Under the pieces are notes generated by a model. It saw only the letters and a list, made by a program, of their open reading frames with translations, had not been told where the DNA came from and did no database searches. A stretch of 64,000 nt of DNA, from positions 69,807,955 through 69,871,954 of the forward strand of contig CM035435.1 of the NCBI GenBank assembly GCA_020310875.1. Reading direction: 5' to 3'. Positions within the stretch are counted from its first letter, which is position 1. The number at the start of each line of letters is the position of its first letter. The stretch comes from Ceratopteris richardii (taxonomy: Eukaryota; Streptophyta; Polypodiopsida; Polypodiales; Pteridaceae). This document shows positions 1 to 12,318 of this stretch, one piece after another. Both the position numbers and the translations under genes were made by a program.

Positions 1-2
1 TA

Positions 3-3000
3 TACTTAGCATGTACTGGACCTCAAACGGTTGATCTAGCCAGCTGGATAATTGATCAGCTCTATTTGGCACAACATAGGTGGGAGCGAAAGAAGGTAAT
101 CAATGGGTGTTGCGCCCTCACCAGGATCATATATATGTGCTTGGCGTATGACTTACCAATTGAGCGTGCCATGACCAGTGAGGAACTGAAAGCATTCAAA
201 GGGACCACTAAGAAGGCTAGAAAGTCTAGCAAAGGCAGAGCCGAAAAATGCATGAGAGGAACCATACCGTGCCTACAAGTCCCAGAATCACCCTCGCCAC
301 AACCATCTCCAGAGCAGTCACCAACAGCAGCCACTCCCACGGTACCACCAATTCGTATACGGTTATCAAGACCAGTTACGCCAGAGGGCACCACCAGTAC
401 TGTTGCACCTCAAGCAGCCACGACCACAGAACCTATCACCACAGCAGCTGAACTTCCCACCACTATTGGTGCGGAAGCTTTCTCTTTTCCAATACCCCAT
501 TTAGAAGCAGGACAAGCAGAGCCACTGGACCAAACTTTTGATTTTGAGATGCCTGATGCATTCTCCAATGAGTTCCAGTTTTCAGAAGGACAATTGTTTT
601 CTCAAGAATTTGAAAGGCCTAGCTACCCCACCACACCCAGGGATCAGCCACAAGGACAGATCGTGTCCAGCTCTGATGACGAAAGAACAGCAACCGATGA
701 CGATGAAGGAGAAGACGAAGCTAGCCAGGGAACACAGGAATCCCAAGAGCATGAACAGATAGATGGCCAAGGCCAACAAACAGACGCACATGGTGATACA
801 AGTACCCATGAAGATGAAACTTACGAAGCAGCGGCTTACACACTGGCTATCAAGAAGCTGTATAGAACTATGGAAAAAGTTTGGGCACGCAAAAAGCTGA
901 CAGAGGAAGAGAGTCAAACAATAATAGAACAAGAACTTGTCACAGGCGGATTCGAAGACGCATACATCAAAGGATTCAGAGAGTTAGTCAAATCAGTAGG
1001 CTCCAACGAAGCCCTCAGGTACTTGCAATGAAAGCCACTACCACAGTTTGACCCCCGCAGAGTACGACTACTTTCAAAGCCCGGCGAATACATTCGTGTA
1101 CCCACAGGAGCACAGTCTTCTGAACAAGCCAGGGAGGCACGCCTCTTCCCCGAAAGTTCGTTGGCTGTAGAAACCATCTTTGTAGATTCCCCACCCCGCG
1201 CTACAGCTGTACAAACCTCAGTAGTCACTGAAGTACCGACCACCCGAACCGCTCCTCTCTCACCGCCCGTCCATCCAGCCTCCCCTCTTCACCCTCCTTC
1301 CCCCAGACCAACATCTTCATTCGCCGGTGGCATTGCAGAAATTGTCTTTACGACCACTAACCCCACAATTCCCGCACCCATTAGCCCTAGTCTACCCCCT
1401 CCCACACCCACCTTTCTATCCAACCCATTCCTTCATCAATCTTTTCCATCTTTCCCCACAACTCCAAGACCCCTTTTCCCATTCCCACCGCCATTAACCT
1501 TCTCCCCCGTCTCACCTCCCCGACCCACTGTAACCCCTCTTTCCCCTTTCCACCAAGCTGCTCCAGCCAGCCCCCCTGTAAATTACCCCTCAGCCTTTGT
1601 AAATCCCGTATTTACACCAGCACGAGTACCCACGATCACACCCATATTCACGGTCACCGCACTAGATACGTCCACTGACATGGACATCTCACCACCCACT
1701 GCACCATCACTCACTTCACTCACGGCACAAACATTTTTAGGCACATCATAATTTTCAACAATCACTACATCATCCACCTTCCCACCCCCATTCCCCATTC
1801 CCGTTGCATCTACACCAACTGCATCTTCATTTAGCACCCCATTAATACTATCACCCACTGTAGATAATGCATTCCGACAGATGTTCATGTGTATGACGCA
1901 AGTAAGAGATGAGTTCACATCTCTTGGTGATAATTATCAGCAGCTGCAGAGGACAACCAATGACTTACAGTCGCAGCTTAATTTATTGTCTATTGAGAAT
2001 GCCTCTCTGAACACCTGATACCAGGAATTACGCGAGGCTTATCACAAATTGGAACTAGAAAGCGAAGAAAAGACCAAGGAAGCAATTGCTGACCTGGATA
2101 ACTTATTAAGAGCCCAGACAGTCCGCAATGCAACGCTAACACGAAACATGGGCTTACTACGAAGACACCTAGCAGCCGCCAAGGAAGAAAACCAGCGCTT
2201 ACAGGATCAGAACCGAGAAAACTTAGAAGCAGCGCTCGACCACCCAGACCAACCACTCAGTCCTAGCAGGTTCAAAGCCATTCCTTCAGACTTGATGAAA
2301 ATGCTGCTAGACGATCATGTAAGATTACTAGATGAATACGACCGCATGAACGAGGAGTTACAGAAACTCAAAGAAGATCACAAATTACTCAAGTTACGAG
2401 AACCGGCACACCAAGACATACCAGCACCTGTGGACCCCTCTCCTGACCTCCTAGAGGAACTCAACTCATTACGGGCCCAGGTATCACACCTTGAATCAAG
2501 GATCGCAGTATATGAAGCACCACCAAGGCCAGATTCCCCACTTGAGCTTCCAGCTGAGGAAGAAACGGTCACCATCCCGGTGGAGGAAACGTTTGAAGAA
2601 GCATACGAGCCACAACCCATCCCAGGCGGACGCGTCACGACCGAAGGTCAGATGACGTACGAACTTCCGACCCCCGCGTGGATGAAGACTATTGAGGAAC
2701 TTGGAACAACGCACTCAGCTAGAGTAGAGGCACAATTACATGCCATGGTGATGATAGAAGAAAGAATATTACAGTCTCCATTCTTTGCTCATTTGGCCCC
2801 GCGACGATACATATCTGGGCACGAGCTACAGTATAAACCGTATTTTATGTTAATGGCTGAATACCAATTAGCCATTGAGAAAGAGACAGGTAAGAAACCA
2901 TCGCACGCGACTCAATTTGAGGAGGCCGATCTACCACTGGATGCGCAGCAAGGAGTGATCTATCAACCAAAGTGGCACAAAGAGTTATTACAGCAGTATC

Positions 3001-3689
3001 CAGAAATGATGAGTACATGGGTAAAGGCACCTTTGCATTTGAAGTACAACCCGTGTTGGGGACCAGTGCCACGACGCCGCTCCTGGACTGCCTTTGCTAT
3101 TAAGGTACAAAACAATAAGCAGTGCCAAGACTGATTGAATTACCCCTATTTTAAGCCACCCATTGAGTTACCAACTGTTGGCTACATGATGGCTACAATT
3201 CGCCACTGGCTCCCTAGATTAAAGCATATGGACGATATAGCAGCGCATATGACTGTCAAAATCTTTGACATGATGCAAATGATTTTTAAAGTCTTCCGAC
3301 GCGTCAAGGCACCCCATGTCAACACCCCGGGCTTTGAGCATGGCAATTTTGACCTGGTATATGATATGAGTACAACGCCATCGCTACGGGTGTGTTATGC
3401 CTGGCACTGCAGAATAAAGTACCTACCGGCGTGCTACAAGCAGACGTTCGAAGAGATGTTCACAACCGGCTTCTGGGAATACCATTCAGAGGTATTCATA
3501 AGCAGGCCTACACATTTATTACAATTATTTGCCTGTGAACGAATGGTCTATTCCACACACTATCAGCTCCCACCACCGGAAGAACCGCAACCAATCAACT
3601 GGGAGAAACTCGAGGCCGACCTGGCTCGAGGCATTCGTATCTCCGAGCACACCCTCGCTCAAGACCTCCTACAGAACTATATCCGGTAG
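3..3689 (+). pseudogene. Giant accessory ORF of a gypsy-type element, 5' end outside window
   Basis: One reading frame stays open from base 3 to the stop at 3689 apart from four in-frame stops ending at 1031 (TGA), 1751 (TAA), 2019 (TGA) and 3134 (TGA). Aligned copies in this window indicate Arg, Gln, Arg and Trp there, so each is a single C-to-T or G-to-A change and there is no frameshift. Visible parts in order: the end of a conserved N-terminal domain (motif GCCALTRIIYMCLAYD near 110-155), an acidic Ser/Thr/Gln stretch (640-800), a Pro/Thr/Ser-rich region (about 1200-1850), a heptad-rich coiled coil (about 1890-2510), and a conserved C-terminal domain (about 2690-3640; motifs YNPCW, VYDMSTTPS, GFWEYHSE). 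It lies directly before a polypurine tract and LTR, so it is the last gene of a retroelement. No enzyme motif, signal peptide or membrane segment is evident. Function unknown; a structural or Env-position protein is only a guess. Confidence 0.8.
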
Positions 3690-3725
3690 ACCTCACAACA
3701 AGGTTCTGTCAGGGACGACAGAAGC

Positions 3726-3739
3726 GAGAGGGAGGGGGG
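3726..3739 (+). other. Polypurine tract (plus-strand primer)
   Basis: GAGAGGGAGGGGGG sits immediately before the TGTTGG start of the LTR, the usual place where the RNase H-resistant primer for plus-strand DNA synthesis lies. The same tract occurs on the minus strand at 58220-58234 in element B. Confidence 0.85.
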
Positions 3740-4380
3740 TGTTGGAAGCAGCCAGAGGCACAGACGACGCGGAAGCATGTAACGACGGAGCAGGAAGCTA
3801 GTGGAATCTTTTTTCAAAGAATCATGTTCTAAAAATACTTTTCAAAAACCTCCAACAGTGATTTTCATCACTATTGTAACATATGTAACATAGAAAACCC
3901 CATTTTGTAACCCATAGCTCCATTTTGTGCAAGCCGAGGAGTCCTCGAGCTTGAGGAGCTTAGGTAGAACAAGCGTATCAATTTTTGTTATTTTTAGACA
4001 CCGTTTACCCTTCCAAATAGCATCTAGGACCTAATTTTTAACTAGGCCGGTCACTAGATGTGAAACCGGTCAAAAACTAGTCTAGAAACTATAAAAAGAG
4101 CTAGAGAGCTCATTTTTGAAGTTGGCTAGTGTGAGCTTAGAGTTCTTTTGAGCTTGTAATAGTGTTCTTGAGTAATAGAACTAAATTCCCACCTTCCATT
4201 GTGTATTGCTTGTCTCTTCATTGTGTGTGTGTATGTGTGTGTGCATCTTGGTGCTTCTCACCTTCACTCTCACATCATCTCACGTTCACGATCTTCATAT
4301 CACTCCTATCTCTTCCGCGGATTGACAATTAAGGAGGTGAAGCTTCTTAACGTGGTTCTCACCATTGTGCTAGAGCAACA
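3740..4380 (+). repeat. 3' LTR of the left gypsy element
   Basis: About 641 bp starting TGTTGG after the polypurine tract and ending GAGCAACA. It is homologous throughout to the LTRs at 45395-58219, 41202-41897 and 62940-63472. It holds a TATA box (TATAAAA, 4090-4096) and a GT-rich run (4221-4243) downstream of it. The 5' partner LTR is off the window, so no target-site duplication can be tested. Flank 4381 onward is unrelated to the LTR. Confidence 0.82.
4090..4096 (+). promoter_or_regulatory. LTR TATA box
   Basis: TATAAAA in the LTR, conserved in position in every related LTR of the window (63188-63194 plus; 41458-41465, 19365-19372 and 17757-17764 minus). Transcript start is inferred about 25-35 nt downstream. 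Confidence 0.6.
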
Positions 4381-5589
4381 AAGGTGTAATCAAATTGTCA
4401 ATATGGCCATGTAATTTAGCTCTTTCTAATGATCATCATCCATATCATATGATGCATCCCACTTAACATTCAACCCTCAATAGGGATACCCTCCTAGATC
4501 AAACCACAATGTCATGAGTGGTTCAAGCACTGCATGTGTAACTCAAAGATACTCATGATGGATATCTAGATACACTAAAGGGCCAAATTCCATAGGAGCT
4601 TCTCGATGATCCCATGAAATAAGAGTGATTTGTCATACTACCTCATTTGGTCCACTAGATCATGCTAATGTTAGGGTGTTGTCGAGACATGTAAGTGTTT
4701 CTTTTATTAAAAGTATGTATAATATTTTTTATTATTCCTTTTTGTAAAAATCTATTCAATAAAAAGCCTTGTAAACTAGTTCGTTTTTGGCTACTTAAGT
4801 CCAATGGTCTATACTTAAAGAGTATTCAGAAAATACCCTACTTTGGGGAATAAAGGCCATAATAAGATATCCTTATAGTTATTGTAAATAGCCTTGCAAT
4901 ACAAGAATGGACATTTACTATCTGGCGTGCAATACAAAAGGATGGAACTTTGCATAGAGGAAAAGAGAGAAGCATAGTAGGAGAGGAATGGAGAAATAAT
5001 GAAAAAGCATAGCTAACAGAGTTCATCGAGTAGATAGGTCATTAGAATAGTAGTATACTTGCTTTGAATGATAGTATGTGGCATTTTAATCTTTATTTGG
5101 TAATGAACATCCAATTTTGTTACATTTTTTTATTTCCTTGATTTCCTCTAACATTGTTATCCTTGCTATTTTTTACTTGTTTGATAGTATACAAGTCTAT
5201 AATCCTATCAACAATGATGTGCAATAATACTATAAACTTGTTTGAAAAGAGTGAATGTTGTTATGTAATCAATTCCTAAATGAGCAATCAAGATTATGAT
5301 AGAAAGTGGCATAAATATGCCATTTTCTCATGAAATTGCATGCCCCAATTCATATTATCATTTTGGTTTATTTTAGCATCATATATTTGAATTTGGTTAA
5401 GCTATTTTGGAGGTGATGATTTGTCTCGATCTAAGAATTTATTTATAGAGAAGCAGTTTTTCCATTTTGATAGGAGCACCCACTTATTTAAAAATTGCAC
5501 GATCTCTAGAATCTCCTATGGAGATGAAATCCAATGTAGTCACATTAGGTGTAGATATCCTCATGACATTTGTTTGTCCATGTCCAAAC
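4381..5589. other. AT-rich stretch, no gene recognised
   Basis: No reading frame of convincing length or with a recognisable domain on either strand, no LTR ends and no primer site. It may contain the 3' part of the decayed minus-strand copia element that starts near 15187, but I cannot show it. Confidence 0.5.
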
Positions 5590-6796
5590 TAACAACTAAC
5601 ATTTTCTCAAGTTTGTGAAGCTTCAATCTGGCAAAAAATTCTCTTTCTCATAAGTGTTGCAAAGATTCTTTTGAACCTCCTCTACTGTCTCATAGTCTAC
5701 AACAATGAAAGAGACACTATTTGCAAGATGTGATCCAATAGATGTGCCCCAAACATTTAATGCCATGGTTAAAAATAATTGATTTAGATACCCATAAAAC
5801 TAGAAATTTCCAAGCATCAATGAAACTTTGAAATATGACTAAGTGTCAAAATTTGGGAACTTTTTGGTAGAACTAGAAAAATGAATGGATGAAAAATAAT
5901 GAACATTGTTTGAATGTCAAACTTGATTGTGTGCAAGTTCATGTGCTCACATCAAGAAGCAACCAAGGGAATAGAATCATCTTGTCTACAAACATGCCAC
6001 TTTTTCTTTCACCTTGAAGTAGAAAATGCTCCTCATTACTTGAGAGGATCTAACATGAATCTTTCTTAAAAATAACTTTATATCCATCTTACAAGAAAGT
6101 AGATATCGACAACACATTCTTCTTCATTTCTAGAACATAAAGAACATTAGAAATTGTGAGATTTTCACCTGCTCTTGACTTTAGGTTTACTTGTCCAACA
6201 CCTACAACATCCAAATCATCACCACCTGCAATGGTCACTCTTCTACCTAATGAGTTAGAAAGTGAAGCAAATACTTTCATGCAACCTATCATATCCTTAA
6301 TAGCTCCATAATAAAAAATCCAAGGATTTTCAAAGATTTCCTTTAATGTTGGTTGATCAAAAGTTGATTCTTCAATACTTACACAAGCATAAGATTCTTC
6401 CTTTGAAGACTTAGGTTTTTAATCATCTTTAGTATTATTACTTGATGCTCTTTTCTTCTTATTATAAATCATCATTCTGCATTCTACTATGGAATGACTT
6501 GGTTTCTTGCATGAATGACAAATTCCTTTCTTTGAAGTAGATGTAGTGGAAATAAAATTTTCTTTGGGTGTGGAAGAATTAGTAGAGGAAAATATGATAG
6601 AAGATGATGTGGAAGACTTAGAAGTAGAAGACTAACTTTGCTTCTTACTTTGCTGACTCTTCTTCTCCTTCTTTTTTGTCTCCTTCTTCTTCTTACCCTT
6701 TATTGATGATAACATGGCTTTGTCATTCTCTTCCATACTCTTTTGTTGATCTTCATCTTGAAATAACAAAAAATGTAACTCTTCAAATGAAAATTC
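5590..6796 (-). pseudogene. Decayed copia gag/protease region (downstream part)
   Basis: Minus-strand fragments of a Ty1/copia polyprotein. At 6796-6650 the frame reads a Gag segment rich in Lys/Glu. At about 6530-6420 there is a CCHC zinc knuckle (C-HS-C-KKPS-H-SIVE-C). At 6292-6089 a 67-residue stretch resembles the end of the copia protease and start of the GAG-pre-integrase region (LTISNVLYVLEMKKNVLSIS). At about 5780-5600 another Gag-like piece reads YETVEEVQKNLCNTYEKEN. The Gag frame joins across the 6797-14401 insertion to the segment ending at 14402. Stops, frameshifts and out-of-order pieces make it non-functional; the order problem at 5600-5780 suggests a rearrangement or a second fragment. 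Confidence 0.65.
6792..6796. repeat. Target-site duplication, left copy (aattc)
   Basis: aattc before the first TGTTGG; the same five bases follow the outermost LTR fragment at 14402-14406. Confidence 0.75.
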
Positions 6797-8065
6797 TGTT
6801 GGAGCAAGTCTAGGACAAGCCTAAGTATTGGCTTGAGTCCCACAAATTCAAAGAAGAAGCCTTAAAATGAAGACAATGTAAAGTTCACTTGTGAACTACC
6901 TCTTGTAACTTTTGAAGACTTTACTTAATGTAAAAGTGAAAGAATCTTAAGTGGTTGAGTCACTTGATCAAAAAGGGAAAGAGGAGCCACGAATTCGTGA
7001 TTTATGGTAGATAGAGAATCAAATCAATCACTAATTGATTGGAGAGTGATTGAGTGAAGTTAGCCTCCCAATCTCAACTATAAATAGATGGCAGCTTTAG
7101 TCGTGGTTAGAGAGACCTCAGAGAAAACCTCTAAGAGCTGAGCTTTATGCCATATCAAGGTGTGATTTCAAGGCACACATATGTATCAGTAAGTACATTG
7201 TATTGTAGAATCAATATACTTTCATTTTCATGATCATTTGAGTTCATATTTCCATGTTCTTGTGAAGTGTACTACTCAATGCCATATCTCTCAGTTTTCT
7301 CAGTCCGATTGCAGAGATGGTTTCTCTAAGCTTGGTGTATCATTTTTAGTGACTTAAATTGGTAAAGTTATCTCTATAAGTCTACTATATGTTCATCAAG
7401 TTTCATTTCATTTGGGTGTTTTAATCTTCAGTTAGGTTCAGGTGAAGTCAACCCTATTTGTTCATTTTCACTTCTCTATCAGGTACCCGACTTTTTTACT
7501 CATCTTGTCAGAGTTGTTTCTCAGTGTGTACTTACCCAAATTGAATGATTTAAAGCTTGTTGGATTGAGCATAGTGTTTAGCATACGAGCACAAATTTTC
7601 ATAATCATTGAATTCTTAAATCTTGAGTTATGTTCATTGTTTTGCTCTCACTGGTCTCATTACTGTAGCAGCCCGTGAAAATCGGGATGATAGCATCACT
7701 TGTTAAACATCATTCGCAGTGTGTGGTTCATTATTTTTTATGATATTACTCTTGAAAGTTAGATATTTAAGTTAACTAGACTTCCCCAAAAGGAATTAAG
7801 CTATTTACGGCTCTGCTTAGAGAAGTATGCAAAACACTGGACAGGTGTATGAACCAAAATAGCAAGTTCTTCACCTCTGAGCTAACTTATCTGTTTTGAT
7901 CTATCTTTTTGAGAGTGATCTTCCAAGGTACATAAGGTGTCTAATACATCCATTGGCAAGTTAAAAGGGCCCACCACATACTCCTAGAGTTCATTTGGCT
8001 GATGTAGATCAAGGATTTTGCAACACTTCTTCATCTTCAAGCACATACCTATCCATCTCTTCACA
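6797..8065 (+). repeat. Copia LTR 1 (5' LTR)
   Basis: 1269 bp, TGTTGG...TTCACA, repeated at 12319-13591. TATA box TATAAAT at 7079-7085. The primer site follows after a single base. The two LTRs differ at many scattered positions, so this insertion is clearly older than those at 26643 and 45454. Confidence 0.88.
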
Positions 8066-8066
8066 G

Positions 8067-8078
8067 TGGTATCAGAGT
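8067..8078 (+). other. Primer-binding site, initiator tRNA-Met type
   Basis: TGGTATCAGAGT one base after the LTR end; the second copy at 13593-13604 reads the canonical TGGTATCAGAGC. This is the usual minus-strand primer site of plant copia elements. Confidence 0.85.
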
Positions 8079-8082
8079 AAGG

Positions 8083-9122
8083 ATGGCAGATGGATTTCCT
8101 TCATCGATTGACAAATTGGACAGAGGTAACTACTCAGCTTGGTCATTAAGAATGGAATCTTATCTCTAAGGTAGAGGTTTATATGGTTATCTGGCTGGAG
8201 ATGAAGTTATGCCAAGTTTCAGGAACAAAAGTCAACCAACACAAGAAGAGCAAGAAAGATTGACCACATGGTGCTCCAAGGATGCACTTGCAAGGTCTTA
8301 TCTCCTCAACTCTATCTCAGGTTTTTTGTTGCCTCACATTAGAAGTTGCAAGACATCTTAGGAAGTGTGGGATGGAGTTGAAGCTTTCTTCTCTTCAAGT
8401 ACTAAAGCTAGGAAGCATCAACTATGGCTGGATTTCACAACTCTCAAGAAGGCTCCCAAACAAAATGTGATTGATTTTGTCACAAAACTCAAGGACATAG
8501 CAGATCAGTTGGGAAGCATTGGAGAGGTAATAGATGAAGAGAAAATTGTAAGGCAGGTCATCAATGGCTTGAAGGCAGATGACAAGTGGGAAGCATTCAC
8601 CACAACTATGGATTTGTACATGGACATGCATGTACCTGATTTCAATACACTCATTGGACAACTACTTACTCAAGAGGCAAAACTTATCAAAAATGGAGAA
8701 AGCTCTAAAGGTAATCAATCTTCAGCCTTATATACTGATAAAAGCAAGTCCAAAGAAAACAAAGGAAAGTCAAAGAAAGTGGATGATGAAGCAGGAACAT
8801 ATCAAGCTAACTATGCAGGTAGAGGAAGACATGACAGAGGTAAAGGAAGAGGAGGTAGACAAGGCAGGGGAAGATCCCAAGACTCCAACTCATGTTCTAT
8901 TTGTGGATTAACTAATCATACAACTGAAAATTGCTTTAGGAGTTCCACTAATCAAAGAGGCAGAGGATACAATAGAGGAAGTTATGGCTACTCAAGAGGA
9001 AGGTTCAACAATTATCATGGCAACTACAACAACTATAATCATTCAAACTATCAAGGAGGCTACAAAGGAAGGAGAGACACGTCAATAACTACACATAAGA
9101 CTCAAACAAAGAGGATTCATTA
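8083..9122 (+). pseudogene. Copia gag
   Basis: The start ATGGCAGATGG lies just after the primer site. The N-terminal Gag region (KLDRGNYSAWSLRMES) is followed by a UBN2-like helical region, then a Lys-rich linker, an Arg/Gly-rich stretch, one CCHC knuckle (C-SI-C-GLTN-H-TTEN-C) and a Tyr/Asn/Gly-rich tail. It would encode the RNA-binding particle protein. Two in-frame stops lie near 8168 (TAA) and 8359 (TAG); the second copy at 13609 has CAA and CAG there, so both are C-to-T changes. A one-base shift near the 3' end separates gag from the protease frame, whereas intact copia elements read a single polyprotein. Confidence 0.85.
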
Positions 9123-9593
9123 TTGATCATGAACATGGCTATGCTACAAGGTAAATCTGATGAGCATGTTTTCTACATAGATTCAGGTTGTTCAAATCAT
9201 GTGGGAGGAAATGTGGCACTCCTATTAGATTTAGAAGATCCAAGGTATAAGCATGAGGTACAAATAGGAGATGATACAAGACACCTTGTGGAGAAAATAG
9301 GAAATGTCAAAGCACCTGATGGAAACATCAACCTACTTAGTAAGGTACTCTATGTCCCTACCATTACAAAGAATTTGATAAGTGTTGGGCAAATAGTAGA
9401 GAAAGGGTTGCAAGTCAGGTTCACAAAAGCAGGAGCATTTGTTGAAGATCCAAGTCAAGGATTCATAAGAATTTCAAAAGGTGAAAAGCAGGTAGATTGT
9501 TCACATTTGAATTACAAGACACTAGAAACATTCCTCTCTTTAATTATGGTAGTCAGACACTCACAGAATTGGAAGTATGGCACAAAAGGTTAG
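9108..9593 (+). pseudogene. Copia protease
   Basis: The frame reads through a retropepsin active-site motif YIDSGCSNHVGG (about 9174-9210), then VLYVPTITKNLISVGQ, typical of the copia protease to GAG-pre-integrase transition. It would cleave the Gag-Pol polyprotein. The frame is lost near 9500-9590, where the homologous reading continues in another frame as VWHKRLAHIGERSLKQ. Confidence 0.82.
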
Positions 9594-10560
9594 CACATAT
9601 TGGTGAAAGGTCCTTAAAGCAAATTTGCAGGGACCAAAGTGTACTTGGACTCCCTAACTTGTCAAAACAACATATGATTTACAAGTGTAGTGCATGTCAA
9701 TTTGGAAAGTCTCACAGGTTACCATTCATGAAGAAAGGTTATATGTATGGAGATCTCTTGGAGTTGGTTCATACAGATGTATGGGGACCTAGCAAGGAAG
9801 CTTCAATATCTAGATCAAGGTATTATGTCTCCTTTATTGATGATTGCAGCAGATGGACTATCCTATTCTTTATGAAACACAAAGATGAAGTTTTTTCATG
9901 TTTCAAAAGATATTTGGCTCTTGAGGAGAATCAAACGGGTAAATCACTAAAAAGGCTAAGGTCAGATGGAGGGGGAGAATACTTCTCCCATGAGTTTGAT
10001 TCTTTTCTTCAAGAAAGAGGAATCAAAAGAGAGGTAACTATAAGGTACACTCCTGAGCAAAATGGAGTGGTAGAAAGGAAGAATAGGACAATTGTTGAAG
10101 TTGTAAGGTCCATGTTAAATGAAAAGCATCTGCCTAATTATCTATGGGCTGAGGCTATATCTACAACTACTTACTTGATTAACAGGTTGCCTTCAAAATC
10201 CCTTGATGGGATGACTCCATATGAGGCTTGGAATGGAAGAAGACCTAGCTTAGATCATTGTAAAATTTTTGGATGTATTGCTTTTGCTCATGTGTTAGAG
10301 GCAAGATGGATCCAAAGGCATAAAGGTGTGTATTTATTGGATATGACGACAATCAAAAGGGTTACAGGTTATACAACCCTACCAACAAAGGATATTTGGT
10401 AAGCAGAGATGTAGTTTTTGATGAGAACAATTCATAGTATGAAGATTCATGCAGGAAGGTCAAATTGCCATATGACCTTGAAGAAGATTTCCCAAAGCTT
10501 GGCAGAGAGCATCGACCAAAGATTGAAGAAAAAGATACTTCAGAAGATGATGAAGAAACT
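9560..10560 (+). pseudogene. Copia integrase
   Basis: The HHCC zinc-binding segment (HKRLAHIGERSLKQ ... CSACQFGKSHRLPF) is followed by the DDE core: HTDVWGP (D), LRSDGGGEY (D) and PEQNGVVERKNR (E), with the normal copia spacing. This enzyme joins cDNA ends to the target. The frame shifts near 10300, after which the C-terminal region (GYDDNQKGYRLYNP, SRDVVFDENNS) continues in another frame and meets stops. All three catalytic acids remain readable, so the damage is frame loss rather than active-site loss. Confidence 0.85.
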
Positions 10561-10788
10561 TAGATGGAAAAAAATCAAAGCATGGAAGTCTAAAGGTAAC
10601 GCAAAATTGCAGGAACTTGGACATGAGGCAGAATCATCACAACATGTCTTAAGAAGATCTATAAGGGAAAGAAAAAAACCAAAAAGGTATGGGTTTAACA
10701 CCTCATTAGTAACTAAACGTTCTATTTACATAGCACAAGACATAAATCAAGAGGAGCCATCATCCTTTGATGAAGTCAAAGCAAAATG

Positions 10789-12286
10789 AGAATGGAAGAA
10801 TGCAATGAAGGAAGAGATTGAAGCACTTGAGGAAAACAACACTTGGGATTTGGTGCCCAAGACTTCATCCATGAAGGTAATAGGCTCAAGATGGGTCTAT
10901 AAACTCAAGAAGAATTCTGATGGTTCCATTAACAAGTATAAGGCAAGGCTTGTAGCAAAAGGCTTTGCACAAACTCAGGGAATTGATAATGAGGAGACCT
11001 TCTCTCCTGTGGTAAAGATGCCTACTATTAGGGTTTTGCTTAGTATTGCTTCTTCCAAGAATTGGAAGATACTTCAACTAGATGTAAAGAATGTATTCTT
11101 GAATGGTTGGATAACATAAGAGGTATATATGGCACAAGCACCTGGTTTTGAGAATCAAGTTTATCATGATTATGTGTGTAAACTTAACAAAGCATTGTAT
11201 GGTCTCAAGAAAGCCCCAAGAGCTTGGAATTTTAGGCTTGTTTCATTCTTGCAGGACAAAGGCTTTCAACCAAGCAAGGCAGATCCTTCACTTTTTATTA
11301 AAAAGAGTAATTCCGAGATCATCTACCTATGTGTATATGTAGATGATATTATATTGACAGGAAATGATGCAGATGGTATGAAGAAGATCAAAGATCAGAT
11401 GAGAGAAGAGTTCAAGATAAGTGATTTGGGTTCACTTACCTACTTCCTAGGTTTGGAAGTTGTCTACAAAGATCATGGTTTGTTTCTCACTCAAAGAAAG
11501 TGCATTAAGGACATGTTGGCAAAATTCAAGATGCAAGATTGTAAGATTGCAGGTTCTCCAATGGAGGTCAATCACAAATTGAGCTCACGTGAAGGTGAAC
11601 TCATAGAGGACATCACATCATATCAAATTCTAGTGGGTAGTCTCAACTATGCCACATTGACAAGAGTAGATATATGTTACAGTGTGAGTGTGCTAAGTCA
11701 ATTTATGCACACACCAAGGAAACCACACATGGATGCTGCCAAAAGGATTCTCAAGTATCTTAAAGGAACCATAAATGAAGGACTTTATTATCCTTGTGTA
11801 TCTGATTTAGGTTTGAAGCTATTTTTTGATGCAGATTGGGCTGGTTCCAAGGAAGATAGAAGGAGCACTTCAATATATCTTACTTTTGCAGGGTCAAAGC
11901 TTATTTCATGGTCATCCAAGAAGCAACCTACAGTTGCTCTTTCTTCCACAAAGGCTGAGCACAGAGGTCTTGCCATAGATACTCACGAAGCTATGTGGAT
12001 GAAGACATTATTCACAGAGCTTGGATTGGAGTTTGAAACTCCAACTATTTTTTGTGACAATATGAGTTCTATTAATTTGGCTGCTAATCCTATTTTTCAT
12101 GCAAGGACTAAACATATTGAAGTTCATTATCACTATGTACGAGAGAAGGTTCTAAGCAAAGAGATTCAAATATCATATGTGTCCACTCATCAACAATGTG
12201 CAGATATTCTAGCCAAAGCATTGGATGGTACAAAGCTTTGCAAATTCAAGGCTATGATAGGTTTGCAGGTAGTCTTAGAAGATTGA
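10789..12286 (+). pseudogene. Copia reverse transcriptase and RNase H
   Basis: RT opens with NTWDLVPK, SRWVYKLK and KARLVAKGF, then carries the catalytic box YVDDIILTGND (about 11335-11367). RNase H follows with FFDADWAGSKEDRRST, ALSSTKAEHRGL and DILAKAL. One in-frame TAA at 11117-11119 splits it; otherwise the 385-codon downstream frame is open. Domain order after integrase confirms copia. RT and RNase H copy the RNA into double-stranded DNA. The frame ends about 30 nt before the polypurine tract. Confidence 0.88.
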
Positions 12287-12307
12287 ATACCTCAAGCATA
12301 CTTGGCT

Positions 12308-12318
12308 TGAGGGGGAGC
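12308..12318 (+). other. Polypurine tract
   Basis: TGAGGGGGAGC immediately before the TGTTGG of the second LTR; plus-strand primer by position and composition. Confidence 0.8.

Noticed and set aside
4199..4414. 71-codon ORF in the LTR
   Set aside because: Spans the GT microsatellite and LTR end and is not preserved in related LTRs.
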